Notes: generated by a model not told the origin, from the sequence alone. 8,167 nt of DNA from Pseudomonadota bacterium (GCA_021781695.1 JAJXWG010000066.1:1-8167), one strand, 5' to 3'; numbered from the stretch's first letter, positions 1 to 7,905 are shown. Made by a program: numbers and translations.

Positions 1-376
1 TGCCGTTCGAGCCGGTTATTGCAAGAACCTTAGTTGCCAGACGTAAGTCGTTAGTCGTTAGATGATTTGCGAACAATTCAATGTCGCCGACTATTGGAAT
101 ACCCGATGCTGCGGCGCGTTTTACAAACGGCTCACTCAGCGGCACACCCGGGCTGATCGCAATCTTGTCCACGCCTTCAAGCAGCGCATCGGTAAATCCG
201 CCGCAATGTATCTGTTCGGGTGTTACATACTGAGCCACCTGTTCCAGACCCGGCGGCGTCATTCTGCTGTCCGCCACGCGCAGGTCTGCGCCAAGCGATG
301 CGAACCAGCGCACCATGGACAGTCCCGTCTCTCCCAGACCCAGAACCAGCACTGACTTGTCCTTGTAGTTAGTCAT
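1..376 (-). CDS. murD: UDP-N-acetylmuramoyl-L-alanine--D-glutamate ligase, N-terminal part (runs off the left edge)
   Basis: Cytoplasmic Mur ligase that adds D-glutamate to UDP-MurNAc-L-alanine using ATP, the step before MurE. Only the first 125 codons lie in the window; the reading frame is open to the left edge. Visible are the N-terminal UDP-binding signature LGLGETGLS at residues 12-20, the ISPGVPL motif at 74-80, GDIELF at 97-102, and the beginning of the ATP-binding P-loop, AITGSNG, at 119-125, where the window cuts the gene. The ATG start at 376-374 overlaps the mraY stop as ATGA, so translation is probably coupled to mraY; the Shine-Dalgarno is weak. Oddity: a 7-base tandem repeat codes for residues 106-112 in the linker just before the P-loop (see findings). 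Family and position after mraY make the identification secure; completeness cannot be judged here. Confidence 0.96.
   Translation of the reverse strand, partial: MTNYKDKSVLVLGLGETGLSMVRWFASLGADLRVADSRMTPPGLEQVAQYVTPEQIHCGGFTDALLEGVDKIAISPGVPLSEPFVKRAAASGIPIVGDIELFANHLTTNDLRLATKVLAITGSNG
41..61 (-). repeat. Heptamer tandem repeat inside murD
   Basis: Read on the coding strand, this is CTAACGA, CTAACGA, then a diverged third unit CTTACGT. The 21 bases equal seven codons (LTTNDLR), so the array keeps the frame. It sits in the linker between the UDP-binding domain and the ATP P-loop. Two exact copies plus one with two differences are seen directly; whether it arose by slippage or is simply a chance pattern is not known. 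Confidence 0.6.
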
Positions 377-1458
377 CTCAATTTCAAAGTTGCCAGGCCC
401 AGCAGCACCAGCAGCATGGTGATGATCCAGAAACGCACCACCACCTGCGTCTCCTTCCAACCCTTGAGTTCATAGTGATGGTGCAAGGGCGCCATTTTGA
501 ACACGCGCTTTCCGGTCATCTTGAACGAGGCGACCTGGATCACCACCGACAGGGTTTCCACAACAAATACGCCCCCCATGATGAACAGCACCAGCTCCTG
601 GCGCACTATCATCGCGACCACGCCCAACGCCGCCCCCAGCGCCAACGCCCCCACATCACCCATGAAGACCTCAGCCGGATAGGCGTTGAACCACAGAAAG
701 GCAAGGCCCGCGCCTGCTATTCCGCCGCAGAACACCGCCAGTTCTCCTGCACCCGGTATGTAGGGTATGCCAAGATATTTCGCAAATACCGCATTGCCCG
801 CCACATAGGAAAATATCGCCAGCGCGCCGCTCACCATCACGGTCGGCATGATCGCAAGTCCATCGAGACCGTCCGTAAGATTTACCGCGTTGCTGGTGCC
901 AACGATCACGAAATAGGCCAATGCGATGAAACTCACCGCGCCCAAAGGGAACACCCAAAGCTTCATGAATGGCACGATCATCTCCGTCTCTGCGGGCAAT
1001 GTGGCTGCATGCCAGAGATAGCCGCCGATCAGCAACGCGATGATGGACTGCCAGAACATCTTGGCTTTGGCTGACAGGCCCTTGGGATTGCGATGCACCA
1101 CCTTGCGGTAATCATCCACCCAGCCGACCACGCCGAAGCCCAGCGTAGTGAAGAGCGCCACCCACACATAATGATTGCGCAAGTCGCCCCACAACAGCGT
1201 GGTGACGGCAACCGACGTCAGGATCAACGCACCGCCCATGGTGGGTGTGCCTGCCTTGACTAGATGTGTCTGCGGCCCGTCAGTGCGAACTGACTGACCG
1301 ATCTTGTAGGCAGTCAGCTTGCGTATCATCGCAGGGCCCACCATGAACGAAATCACCAGCGCCGTCATCGCTGCCAGCACCGTGCGCAGCGTGATGTAAT
1401 TGAACACGCTGAAAAACCTGACATCCTGAGCAAACCATTGCGCCAATGCTAAAAGCAT
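373..1458 (-). CDS. mraY: Phospho-N-acetylmuramoyl-pentapeptide-transferase (lipid I synthase)
   Basis: Integral inner-membrane enzyme that transfers phospho-MurNAc-pentapeptide from UDP to undecaprenyl phosphate, making lipid I, the first membrane step of peptidoglycan synthesis. The 361-residue product matches the usual length (about 360) and is strongly hydrophobic with many membrane segments. Key motifs: TPTMGG at 71-76, the catalytic Asp pair in VDDYRKV (D115, D116), NAVNLTDGLDGLA at 190-202, the third essential Asp in FMGDVG (D268), and the cytoplasmic triple-His motif HHHYELKGW (H326-H328). All expected catalytic residues are present. The ATG start lies 2 bases after the murF stop and has a good ribosome binding site (AAGGA). 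The TGA stop overlaps the murD start by 4 bases. Nothing unusual is seen. Confidence 0.99.
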   Translation of the reverse strand: MLLALAQWFAQDVRFFSVFNYITLRTVLAAMTALVISFMVGPAMIRKLTAYKIGQSVRTDGPQTHLVKAGTPTMGGALILTSVAVTTLLWGDLRNHYVWVALFTTLGFGVVGWVDDYRKVVHRNPKGLSAKAKMFWQSIIALLIGGYLWHAATLPAETEMIVPFMKLWVFPLGAVSFIALAYFVIVGTSNAVNLTDGLDGLAIMPTVMVSGALAIFSYVAGNAVFAKYLGIPYIPGAGELAVFCGGIAGAGLAFLWFNAYPAEVFMGDVGALALGAALGVVAMIVRQELVLFIMGGVFVVETLSVVIQVASFKMTGKRVFKMAPLHHHYELKGWKETQVVVRFWIITMLLVLLGLATLKLR

Positions 1459-1460
1459 CT

Positions 1461-2834
1461 CTATTCCTTCTTGCCTTTATCCACACAAAATTCGACCACG
1501 CGTTCCATTTTCATGAAGCGCGATCCTTTGATGAGCACAGTAGTGCCTGCATGCAATTCTTTTTCCAGCGCTTGCTGCAACTCCTCGACCCGCTCGTAGT
1601 GTTGCGCGTTGCTGCCGAACTCGCGAACGGCGATGCGGCTCATTTCCCCCAGCGCATACAACTTCCCGATGCCTAACGCCCTGGCTATCCTTCCGATCTC
1701 GGCATGAAACTCCGTGGCGTTCTCTCCCATCTCGCCCATGTCCCCCAGCACCAGCACGCGTTGTCCGCCTGTCTCCGCGAGGACCTTGATTGCAGCGTGC
1801 ATGGAAGCGGGATTTGCGTTATAGGTATCGTCGATGACGACGGCGTTATTGCGCCCCTGCTTGCGCTGCATGCGCCCTGCCACACCCGTAAAGCGCTCAA
1901 GCCCGAAGACGATGTTCTCCAGCGACAGGTTCAACGCGATTGCAACAGCTGTCGCAGCCAGCGCATTGCGCGCGTTATGCTCTCCCGGCACTTGCATCAC
2001 GGCCGAAAAATCCCCCTTGGGCGTTTTTGCATTGAGGAGCAATCCAGATTCTTGCGGCCGCCAGGTTCCGTTCACATCGGATGCGCTGTTCAAACCGAAC
2101 TCGATCAATGAATGTGCGCCGGCAAGCTGGCGCCATAGCGGCGCAAAGTCGTCATCCGCATTGATGATGGCCGTGCCGCAACTCTGCAAGCCCTCGAAGA
2201 TTTCCCCTTTGGCGCGCGCAACTCCTTCCACGCTGCCCAGGCCCTCCAGATGCGCGCCGCTTGCGTTGTTGATCAGCGCGACCTGCGGCAATGCGATGCG
2301 CGTCAGGTAGTCGATTTCACCGAAGTGATTCATGCCCATTTCGATCACCGCATAGCGGTGCTGCCCGTTCAACTGCAGCAGGGTCAACGGCATGCCGATG
2401 TCATTGTTCAGATTTCCACGGGTTGCAAGCACCGCATCCTCGCTGCCCGCTGCCGCGCGCAGGATGGAAGCGGTCATTTCCTTGACTGTGGTCTTGCCAT
2501 TGCTACCGGTGATCGCGACCAGCGTGATTTCAAACTGGCGACGCCAGTATGCCGCCAGCTTCCCAAGCGCAAGCCTCGTATCCTGCACCAGCAGGATGGG
2601 CAACTTTGAATCAGGTAGACTGAATTCTGATTCATCATTCACAACCGCGGCGGCAGCACCTGCCTGCAGAGCTTGAAGGACAAAATTCGCGCCGTCGAAA
2701 TGTTCACCGTGCAGCGCGACAAATAAATCTCCCCGGCTTATTTTGCGCGTATCGGTGGACACTGCCATGAATTCAGCATCTACGCCCGCCATGCGTCCGC
2801 CCAGCACGCCGGCTGCCTCGGACAGCTTCATCAT
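1461..2834 (-). CDS. murF: UDP-N-acetylmuramoyl-tripeptide--D-alanyl-D-alanine ligase
   Basis: Cytoplasmic Mur ligase that joins D-alanyl-D-alanine to UDP-MurNAc-tripeptide using ATP, completing the pentapeptide that MraY uses. The 457-residue product has the three-domain Mur ligase layout: an N-terminal substrate domain with VSTDTRK (25-31) and GDLFVAL (35-41), the central ATPase with P-loop GSNGKTT (110-116), GNLNNDIG (140-147) and EMGMNHFGEI (165-174), and a C-terminal domain with GRMQ (320-323) and DDTYNANP (335-342). The open frame extends eight codons upstream of the chosen start, but the ATG at 2834 is preferred because GGAGG at 2841-2845 lies 6 bases before it and it overlaps the murE stop as ATGA. 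The next codon is also ATG, so a one-residue shorter product is equally possible. Ends in TAG, 2 bases before mraY. Confidence 0.98.
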   Translation of the reverse strand: MMKLSEAAGVLGGRMAGVDAEFMAVSTDTRKISRGDLFVALHGEHFDGANFVLQALQAGAAAAVVNDESEFSLPDSKLPILLVQDTRLALGKLAAYWRRQFEITLVAITGSNGKTTVKEMTASILRAAAGSEDAVLATRGNLNNDIGMPLTLLQLNGQHRYAVIEMGMNHFGEIDYLTRIALPQVALINNASGAHLEGLGSVEGVARAKGEIFEGLQSCGTAIINADDDFAPLWRQLAGAHSLIEFGLNSASDVNGTWRPQESGLLLNAKTPKGDFSAVMQVPGEHNARNALAATAVAIALNLSLENIVFGLERFTGVAGRMQRKQGRNNAVVIDDTYNANPASMHAAIKVLAETGGQRVLVLGDMGEMGENATEFHAEIGRIARALGIGKLYALGEMSRIAVREFGSNAQHYERVEELQQALEKELHAGTTVLIKGSRFMKMERVVEFCVDKGKKE

Positions 2835-4435
2835 TGCACACCTCCGACTGCAGGCCACGACTCCAGCGCTTCCATCGCAACCCGAACATCGCTGAATGGC
2901 AGCCTCACTCCCTGGATCTCCTGATAGTCTTCATGACCCTTGCCTGCGATCAGGACGGCATCATCCGCGCTGGCCTGGCCGATGGCATATGAAATTGCCG
3001 ATGCGCGATCGACGACGACCTTGTGGTTCGTCATCGACATGCCGCTCACCACCTCGTCTATGATGGAACCTGGGTCTTCACCTCTGGGATTATCGCTGGT
3101 GACGATGCAACGGTCCGAGAATTTTTCGGCTATCCTTCCCATCATCGCACGCTTGCCCCGGTCACGGTCGCCGCCGCAGCCGAACACGCAATACAGTTTC
3201 CCTGTCACATCAGCGCGCATCTCTTTCAACGCGACAAGCACCTTCTCAAGCGCATCCGGCGTGTGCGCATAATCCACGATGACCGCAGGCCGCCCTGCAC
3301 CGCCTATCCTTTGCATGCGCCCCGCCGCAGGCTCGACCCTGCCCAATGCATTCAGCGCATCATTCAATCCGACTTCGCCGATCAGCAGCACCGCCAGCAC
3401 ACCCAGCAGATTCGCCGCATTGAATCTTCCCAGCATAGGGCTTTCAAGCTTGCCCATGCCCCAGCTCGAATAGACTTCCATGCAGAGGCCTTCCGTGCTC
3501 ATCTTCAGCAGTTTTCCATACACCATTCGCATGCCGTGTCTTTCAGCCAGATGCAACGCGTCATCGGTCAGCCCGTAGCCTATGACCTCGACCTTTCCTT
3601 CCTGCAGTTGCATAGCCATCTCGGCACCAAAGGCATCGTCCAGATTGACTACCGCATACTTTAGCGTTTCCCAGCCAAACAGACGGCGTTTGGCAGCAGC
3701 ATAGCTTTCCATGTCCCCGTGGTAATCCAGATGATCTCGGCTCAGATTGGTCAGGAGTGCGACATCGAAGTGCACGCCGTTGACCCTTCCCTGAGTCAGC
3801 GCATGCGAGGAAACCTCCATCGCAACAGCTCTTGCGCCCATACCCAAATATTCCGCCAGCAGGCCATGCAAAAGAACTGCATCCGGCGTGGTGTTCATGG
3901 TGGGCTGCAATGCACCCCCAAAGCCATTGCCCAGCGTGCCGATCAGCGCACATTTTTTACCCACTCGGTCTAGCGACTGCGCGATCCAGTGACAGGTTGA
4001 TGTCTTGCCGTTGGTGCCCGTCACGCCCACCATCCAAAGTTGCCCGGAAGGAGAACCATATACCGCATCTGCGATGAGCCCTGCCTTGTGCCGCAAATCT
4101 GCGACGGCCAGATGGGGCACATCCCTTGCCAAATTCCGTTCCTCGTTCGGGTGTCCGGACATATGCTTTTCGTAGATCACCGCATGGGCGCCTGCCGCTA
4201 TCGCCTGGGCGATATGATTTCGACCATCCGATTTCTCGCCCGGATAAGCGAGGAATGTATCCCCCTCCCTGACCCGCCTGCTGTCTGTCACCAGGCGTAC
4301 ATCAGATGACAGAAGGCTGAGAACAGCAGACAGATCATTCGGTGCAGCATCCTCGCATGTCATTTCATTCAACACGCGGCTTAGCCGCGCCAGAATTTCC
4401 GTGTGCCGCCCTATGTCCATTGTCTTCTGGATCAT
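2831..4435 (-). CDS. murE: UDP-N-acetylmuramoyl-L-alanyl-D-glutamate--2,6-diaminopimelate ligase
   Basis: Cytoplasmic Mur ligase that adds the third stem-peptide residue to UDP-MurNAc-L-Ala-D-Glu. The motif DNPR (448-451) is the signature of enzymes that choose meso-diaminopimelate rather than lysine, as expected in a Gram-negative. Other landmarks: TDSRRV (50-55), GDTFLAYPG (58-66), P-loop GTNGKTS (140-146), EVSSHAL (207-213), the probable carbamylated lysine K249 in the YAAAKRRLF stretch, YAHTPD (389-394) and KGHEDYQ (499-505). With the ATG at 4435 the product is 534 residues, longer than the roughly 490-500 I expect from E. coli-type enzymes; the surplus is mostly N-terminal, before TDSRR. 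A GTG one codon upstream (4438) is an alternative start, but the strong AGGAGG is better spaced for the ATG. The ATG shares one base with the ftsI stop (TGATG); the 3' end overlaps murF by 4 bases. Confidence 0.98.
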   Translation of the reverse strand: MIQKTMDIGRHTEILARLSRVLNEMTCEDAAPNDLSAVLSLLSSDVRLVTDSRRVREGDTFLAYPGEKSDGRNHIAQAIAAGAHAVIYEKHMSGHPNEERNLARDVPHLAVADLRHKAGLIADAVYGSPSGQLWMVGVTGTNGKTSTCHWIAQSLDRVGKKCALIGTLGNGFGGALQPTMNTTPDAVLLHGLLAEYLGMGARAVAMEVSSHALTQGRVNGVHFDVALLTNLSRDHLDYHGDMESYAAAKRRLFGWETLKYAVVNLDDAFGAEMAMQLQEGKVEVIGYGLTDDALHLAERHGMRMVYGKLLKMSTEGLCMEVYSSWGMGKLESPMLGRFNAANLLGVLAVLLIGEVGLNDALNALGRVEPAAGRMQRIGGAGRPAVIVDYAHTPDALEKVLVALKEMRADVTGKLYCVFGCGGDRDRGKRAMMGRIAEKFSDRCIVTSDNPRGEDPGSIIDEVVSGMSMTNHKVVVDRASAISYAIGQASADDAVLIAGKGHEDYQEIQGVRLPFSDVRVAMEALESWPAVGGVQ

Positions 4436-6189
4436 CACACTTCCTCCTTGATGATCTCGGCTGGCGGCGGTATCACGTTATCCAGCGGCGCGTCATTCGG
4501 CACGTTCAGCATATGCAGCGCCTCGCCCATAACCCTGCTGAATACCGGTGCCGCGACTTGCCCGCCGTAATATTCCTTGCCGCCTGGCTCATCGATCATC
4601 ACGGCTATGATCAGACGCGGTGCCGAAACCGGCGCCATGCCGACAAACGAGGCGACATAGCGATTAACGTAACGCCCACCTTCCAGCTTGTGCGCGGTAC
4701 CTGTCTTGCCTGCGACGCGGTAGCCCGCCACCTGCGCCAGAGGCGCCGTTCCGCCAGGCAATACGACCGATTCGAGCATTGCACGCAATTCACCCACCGT
4801 CTTTTTCGAGAACACCTGATGGCCGATCGCAGGCTGATTCAGTTTCAAAAGTGAGACGGGCAGCAACTCGCCGTCATCGGCGAAAATCGTATAGGCCCGG
4901 GCAAGTTGCAGCAGATTGACCGATATGCCATGCCCGTACGACATGGTAGCCTGCTCGATCGGCTTCCATGTTTTGGCATCGCGCAATCTGCCTATCGCTT
5001 CCCCCGGGAAATCGCTGCCAGTATGCGCACCAAAACCCGAAGCATGGAAAGTTTCCCAGAGCGACTCCGGATTCAGCGACAGCGCAATCTTGGAAGCACC
5101 CACGTTGCTTGATTTCTGTATTACTTGCGATACCGTCAGGCTGGGCTCAGGATGTGTGTCGTGTATCTTCCTGTTGCCCACTGTGAACACGCCATTTTCG
5201 GTATTGATCACCGTATTTGGCGCAACCTTGCCGAGATTCAGCGCGGTCCCGATGGTAAAGGGCTTCATCGTCGATCCGGGTTCGAACTCATCGGTCTCTG
5301 CGCGATTGCGCATCCTCTGGGGGCTTACCTTCGTCCTATTGTTCGGGTTGTAGCTGGGGTAGTCGGCCAGCGCCAAAACCTCGCCACTTTTCGCATCCAG
5401 CACCACGATGGCACCCGCCTTGGCCTGGTGTTCCTTGACGGCAAGCGCCAGTTCTCGATAGGCCAGATGCTGAATCTTGTTGTCCAAGCTCAGCGCAATA
5501 TCTGCGCCCGGTTTTGGCGGGGTCAGACTGCCCGCATCCTCAACGATATGACCGCGCCTGTCCTTGATCACGCGCTGATTACCTGCCTTGCCCGCAAGCT
5601 TGTTTTGCAAAGCTAGCTCCAGCCCTTCCTGCCCGACATCATCCTGCCCGGTAAAACCCAACACTTGCGCGAATTCCTCGCCTTCGGGGTAGTACCGGCG
5701 GTATTCATGCTGCAAAAAGATTCCCGGCAGATTCAAACCTTCCACCTTGCTCGACTCTTCCGGCGGAATCTGCCTTTTCAAATATACAAAATCCCTTGCC
5801 GCATCGGAAAGACGGTGTTTTATTTCGCCCTCGGGCATGCCCAGCACACTGGAGAGTCGCCTTAGATCTTTTTCGTCCAACTTGGCCGCCTGAGGATCGT
5901 TCAGCCTGATCTCCGCAGCACTTGCCCACACCGACTCCACAGGCGTGCTCACCGCCAGCGGAGCGCCATTGCGGTCGGTGATCATGCCGCGATGCGCGCT
6001 GACTTCCATCACGCGGCTGAAACGCTGGTTACCCTGTTCCTGCAGGAAGTCATTGTGTATCCCCTGCAGATAAATCGCGCGGCCAATCAACCCGGCCAAC
6101 CCCGCCAGCAACAGGGCGAACAACACCGTCGCGCGCCAGCCCGGCAATTTCACCGCGCTGACTTCTTTCGCTTTCGCCGCATAGCTCAT
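4435..6189 (-). CDS. ftsI: Septal peptidoglycan D,D-transpeptidase (penicillin-binding protein 3)
   Basis: Class B penicillin-binding protein that cross-links septal peptidoglycan together with FtsW, and the target of beta-lactams such as aztreonam in enterobacteria. The product is 584 residues (E. coli FtsI is 588). A short cytoplasmic N-terminus is followed by one membrane anchor at about residues 18-41, with no cleavage site evident. The PBP dimerisation/pedestal domain opens with HRGMITDRNG (66-75). The periplasmic transpeptidase domain carries all three active-site motifs at near-E. coli spacing: STMK (S306 nucleophile, K309), SSN (360-362) and KTGT (495-498). The ATG overlaps the ftsL stop (ATGA), consistent with coupled synthesis of two interacting divisome proteins; the Shine-Dalgarno is poor, which supports dependence on coupling. 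The SEDS-coupled septal role is inferred from the ftsL neighbour, not from sequence alone. Confidence 0.98.
   Translation of the reverse strand: MSYAAKAKEVSAVKLPGWRATVLFALLLAGLAGLIGRAIYLQGIHNDFLQEQGNQRFSRVMEVSAHRGMITDRNGAPLAVSTPVESVWASAAEIRLNDPQAAKLDEKDLRRLSSVLGMPEGEIKHRLSDAARDFVYLKRQIPPEESSKVEGLNLPGIFLQHEYRRYYPEGEEFAQVLGFTGQDDVGQEGLELALQNKLAGKAGNQRVIKDRRGHIVEDAGSLTPPKPGADIALSLDNKIQHLAYRELALAVKEHQAKAGAIVVLDAKSGEVLALADYPSYNPNNRTKVSPQRMRNRAETDEFEPGSTMKPFTIGTALNLGKVAPNTVINTENGVFTVGNRKIHDTHPEPSLTVSQVIQKSSNVGASKIALSLNPESLWETFHASGFGAHTGSDFPGEAIGRLRDAKTWKPIEQATMSYGHGISVNLLQLARAYTIFADDGELLPVSLLKLNQPAIGHQVFSKKTVGELRAMLESVVLPGGTAPLAQVAGYRVAGKTGTAHKLEGGRYVNRYVASFVGMAPVSAPRLIIAVMIDEPGGKEYYGGQVAAPVFSRVMGEALHMLNVPNDAPLDNVIPPPAEIIKEEV
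4443..4448 (-). promoter_or_regulatory. Ribosome binding site deciding the murE start
   Basis: A full AGGAGG on the minus strand lies within the last codons of ftsI. It is 7 bases from the ATG at 4435 and only 4 bases from the GTG at 4438, favouring the ATG as the murE start. It is the strongest internal Shine-Dalgarno noticed in the cluster, which may give murE a measure of independent translation. Confidence 0.75.
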
Positions 6190-6497
6190 GGTCGCTGGCC
6201 TGCCTCACTATTGTCCGAAGATATCTGCCCCATGCGTATGAATCTGACCTGCTCTTTTTTCGGCAGTTGCATCTGCAACTGTTGCGTGGCAATCCTTTCC
6301 ACGCGCGCTGGTGCCGCCAGCGTACTCTGCTCCAGTTGCAACTGCCCCCACTCCACCTCCATCTGATGCGCGCGCTCTTTTTCCTGTTGCAATGAAACAA
6401 ACAGCTTGCGCGACTGATTCTGCGAATTGACCACGCCAAGAGATGCTGCGATCACTAGAACCAGCAGGATGATTCTTGCAATATTGCTATGCCACAT
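6186..6497 (-). CDS. ftsL: Cell division protein FtsL
   Basis: Small bitopic inner-membrane protein of the FtsQLB subcomplex, which activates FtsWI at the septum. The 103-residue product has the family layout: a very short cytoplasmic N-terminus (MWHSN), one hydrophobic segment at about residues 7-22, then a periplasmic stretch rich in Gln, Glu, Leu and Arg that should form a coiled coil (about 25-75), followed by the conserved tail region around RVERIATQQLQM. FtsL is poorly conserved, so the call rests on size, topology and position between rsmH and ftsI. The start overlaps the rsmH end by 11 bases and has GGAG 7 bases upstream. The stop overlaps the ftsI start by 4 bases. Confidence 0.95.
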   Translation of the reverse strand: MWHSNIARIILLVLVIAASLGVVNSQNQSRKLFVSLQQEKERAHQMEVEWGQLQLEQSTLAAPARVERIATQQLQMQLPKKEQVRFIRMGQISSDNSEAGQRP

Positions 6498-7422
6498 CGC
6501 TGCGCTCCGCCACGCGCATCACCGCGCTGCGCGCGCGGGGATTGCGTTGCAACTCTGTCTGACCCGCGCGCACCGCGCGGCCGATTAACCTCATTTTTCC
6601 CTCAGGCACCTCGCTTGCACGTATCGGCACATTGCGCGGCAGTTTGTCCGCTTCCGCCATGTCGCGCATGAAGCGCTTGACGATGCGATCTTCCAGCGAA
6701 TGAAAACTGATCACCACCAGACGTCCGCCGTATTTGAGCCTGGACACGCACTGCGGCAATACACGCTCTAGCTCCTCGAGTTCCTGATTGAGATAAATCC
6801 GTATAGCCTGAAAAGTGCGCGTCGCCGGATTTTTTCCTGCTTCACGGGTACGTACCGTCTTGCCAACCAGCTCGACGAGCTGCCACGTTGTCTTGACGGG
6901 CTCAATCTTCCGCGCAGCAACAATCGCCCTTGCAATCTGCCTAGCAAACCGTTCTTCGCCGTATTCATGTATGACCTCCGCAAGCTCTGCTTCCCCCACC
7001 TTCTCCAGCCATTGCGCCGCGGTCAGACCGCAGCTCGTGTCCATGCGCATGTCCAGTGGTGCATCGAACCTGAAACTGAAACCTCGCAATGCCTCATCCA
7101 ACTGCGGTGAGGAGACGCCAAGATCGAGCAGTATCCCGTCCACAAGACCTACACCAAGCTCGTCCAGAACTCTAACCAGATGTGCAAACCCACTGTGTTC
7201 GACATGAAACCTCGCATCATCCAGCATGCGCCCATGCGCTACCGCAGCCACATCCTTGTCCAGCGCAATCAACCGCCCCCGCTTTCCCAGCTTCTTCAGT
7301 ATCCCCGCACTGTGTCCGCCGCGCCCGAACGTGCAGTCCACATAAATTCCATCCGGCTTGATCGCGAGCGCCTCAACTGCCTCATCCAACAAAACGGTCT
7401 CGTGGGCTAACGCCACGCTCAC
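6487..7422 (-). CDS. rsmH: 16S rRNA (cytosine(1402)-N(4))-methyltransferase
   Basis: SAM-dependent methyltransferase (formerly MraW) that modifies N4 of C1402 in the ribosomal P site. The frame is open well upstream, but the homologous sequence begins at VALAHETVLLDE, so I place the start at the GTG at 7422-7420. This GTG overlaps the mraZ stop as GTGA, a coupled start, and gives 311 residues, matching E. coli (313). A second in-frame GTG two codons later is possible. Motifs: SAM-binding DCTFGRGGHS (29-38), LDKD (54-57), ILLDLGVSSPQLD (97-109), FSFRFDAPLDMRMD (115-128), VISFHSLEDRIVK (237-249) and the C-terminal NPRARSA (294-300). A standard second gene of the dcw cluster with no visible damage. 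Confidence 0.97.
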   Translation of the reverse strand: MSVALAHETVLLDEAVEALAIKPDGIYVDCTFGRGGHSAGILKKLGKRGRLIALDKDVAAVAHGRMLDDARFHVEHSGFAHLVRVLDELGVGLVDGILLDLGVSSPQLDEALRGFSFRFDAPLDMRMDTSCGLTAAQWLEKVGEAELAEVIHEYGEERFARQIARAIVAARKIEPVKTTWQLVELVGKTVRTREAGKNPATRTFQAIRIYLNQELEELERVLPQCVSRLKYGGRLVVISFHSLEDRIVKRFMRDMAEADKLPRNVPIRASEVPEGKMRLIGRAVRAGQTELQRNPRARSAVMRVAERSDVA

Positions 7423-7865
7423 AAGGAAAACCCTTCGAGCTCGGACGGCAAATCGCCATCCATGAGCAAAAGTGCAGCCTGCTGCTGCGCCTGCCACTTC
7501 GCCTCGTCCCACAATTCGAATTTATTGCCCTGCCCGATCAACATCACACTCTTGTCCAGCGAGGCATAGCTGCGCAGGACTGGCGATATCAGCACGCGTC
7601 CCGCACTATCCATCACCACATCTTCGGCATGCCCGACAAGGAGGCGCTGCAGTGCGCGACTTTTGGGATTGAACGAGGAAAGCCTGTTCAGCTTGTCCCG
7701 TATTGGCAGCCACTCAGGCTGTGCATAGATCAAGAGGCAGCCGTCGGCATCAGCCGTCAGCACCAAATTTCCAGCGCAGGCGCCCAACAGCATGTCGCGA
7801 TACCTTGCAGGTATCGCAAGCCTACCCTTGCCATCCAGATTGAGTTGCGCTGCGCCCTGAAACAT
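7419..7865 (-). CDS. mraZ: Transcriptional regulator MraZ
   Basis: DNA-binding protein with two AbrB/SpoVT-like swapped-hairpin domains; in E. coli it represses its own operon through TGGGN direct repeats. The product from the chosen ATG is 148 residues (E. coli 152). Both DNA-contacting DxxxR signatures are present: D11-GKG-R15 in the first half and D86-SAG-R90 in the second. The frame stays open seven codons further upstream, but the family begins at MFQGAAQLNLD, and the longer start would fall inside the operator and upstream of the Shine-Dalgarno. First gene of the cluster, preceded by a readable promoter and operator. Its stop overlaps the rsmH GTG start by 4 bases. Confidence 0.98.
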   Translation of the reverse strand: MFQGAAQLNLDGKGRLAIPARYRDMLLGACAGNLVLTADADGCLLIYAQPEWLPIRDKLNRLSSFNPKSRALQRLLVGHAEDVVMDSAGRVLISPVLRSYASLDKSVMLIGQGNKFELWDEAKWQAQQQAALLLMDGDLPSELEGFSL

Positions 7866-7870
7866 CTCAC

Positions 7871-7875
7871 CCCCA
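7871..7875 (-). promoter_or_regulatory. mraZ ribosome binding site, fused with the last MraZ box
   Basis: The G-run ending the fourth repeat (TGGGG, continuing into GTGAG) lies about 5 bases before the mraZ ATG and is the only Shine-Dalgarno-like sequence available. It decides the ATG at 7865 over the upstream in-frame ATG at 7886. Confidence 0.6.
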
Positions 7876-7905
7876 CAATTACCCACTTTTTACCACCTTG
7901 ACCCA
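7871..7905 (-). promoter_or_regulatory. MraZ operator: four direct repeats with 10-base period
   Basis: Reading toward mraZ, the boxes are TGGGT (7905-7901), TGGTA (7895-7891), TGGGT (7885-7881) and TGGGG (7875-7871), each separated by exactly five bases. This matches the published E. coli arrangement of TGGGN repeats with 5-base spacers bound by MraZ, with one extra unit and a slightly degenerate second box. The first box touches the -10 hexamer and the last reaches the Shine-Dalgarno, so bound MraZ should occlude RNA polymerase. The pattern is seen directly; binding is inferred from the family. Confidence 0.88.

Noticed and set aside
62..355. 97-codon open frame on the plus strand at the left edge
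   Set aside because: It is antisense to the recognisable N-terminal part of murD.
475..1074. 199-codon open frame on the plus strand
   Set aside because: It lies wholly antisense to mraY, which has every catalytic motif. The translation is rich in His, Arg and Gln, typical of a reverse-complement shadow.
3023..3664. 213-codon open frame on the plus strand
   Set aside because: It is antisense to the conserved core of murE, and no recognisable domain is seen.
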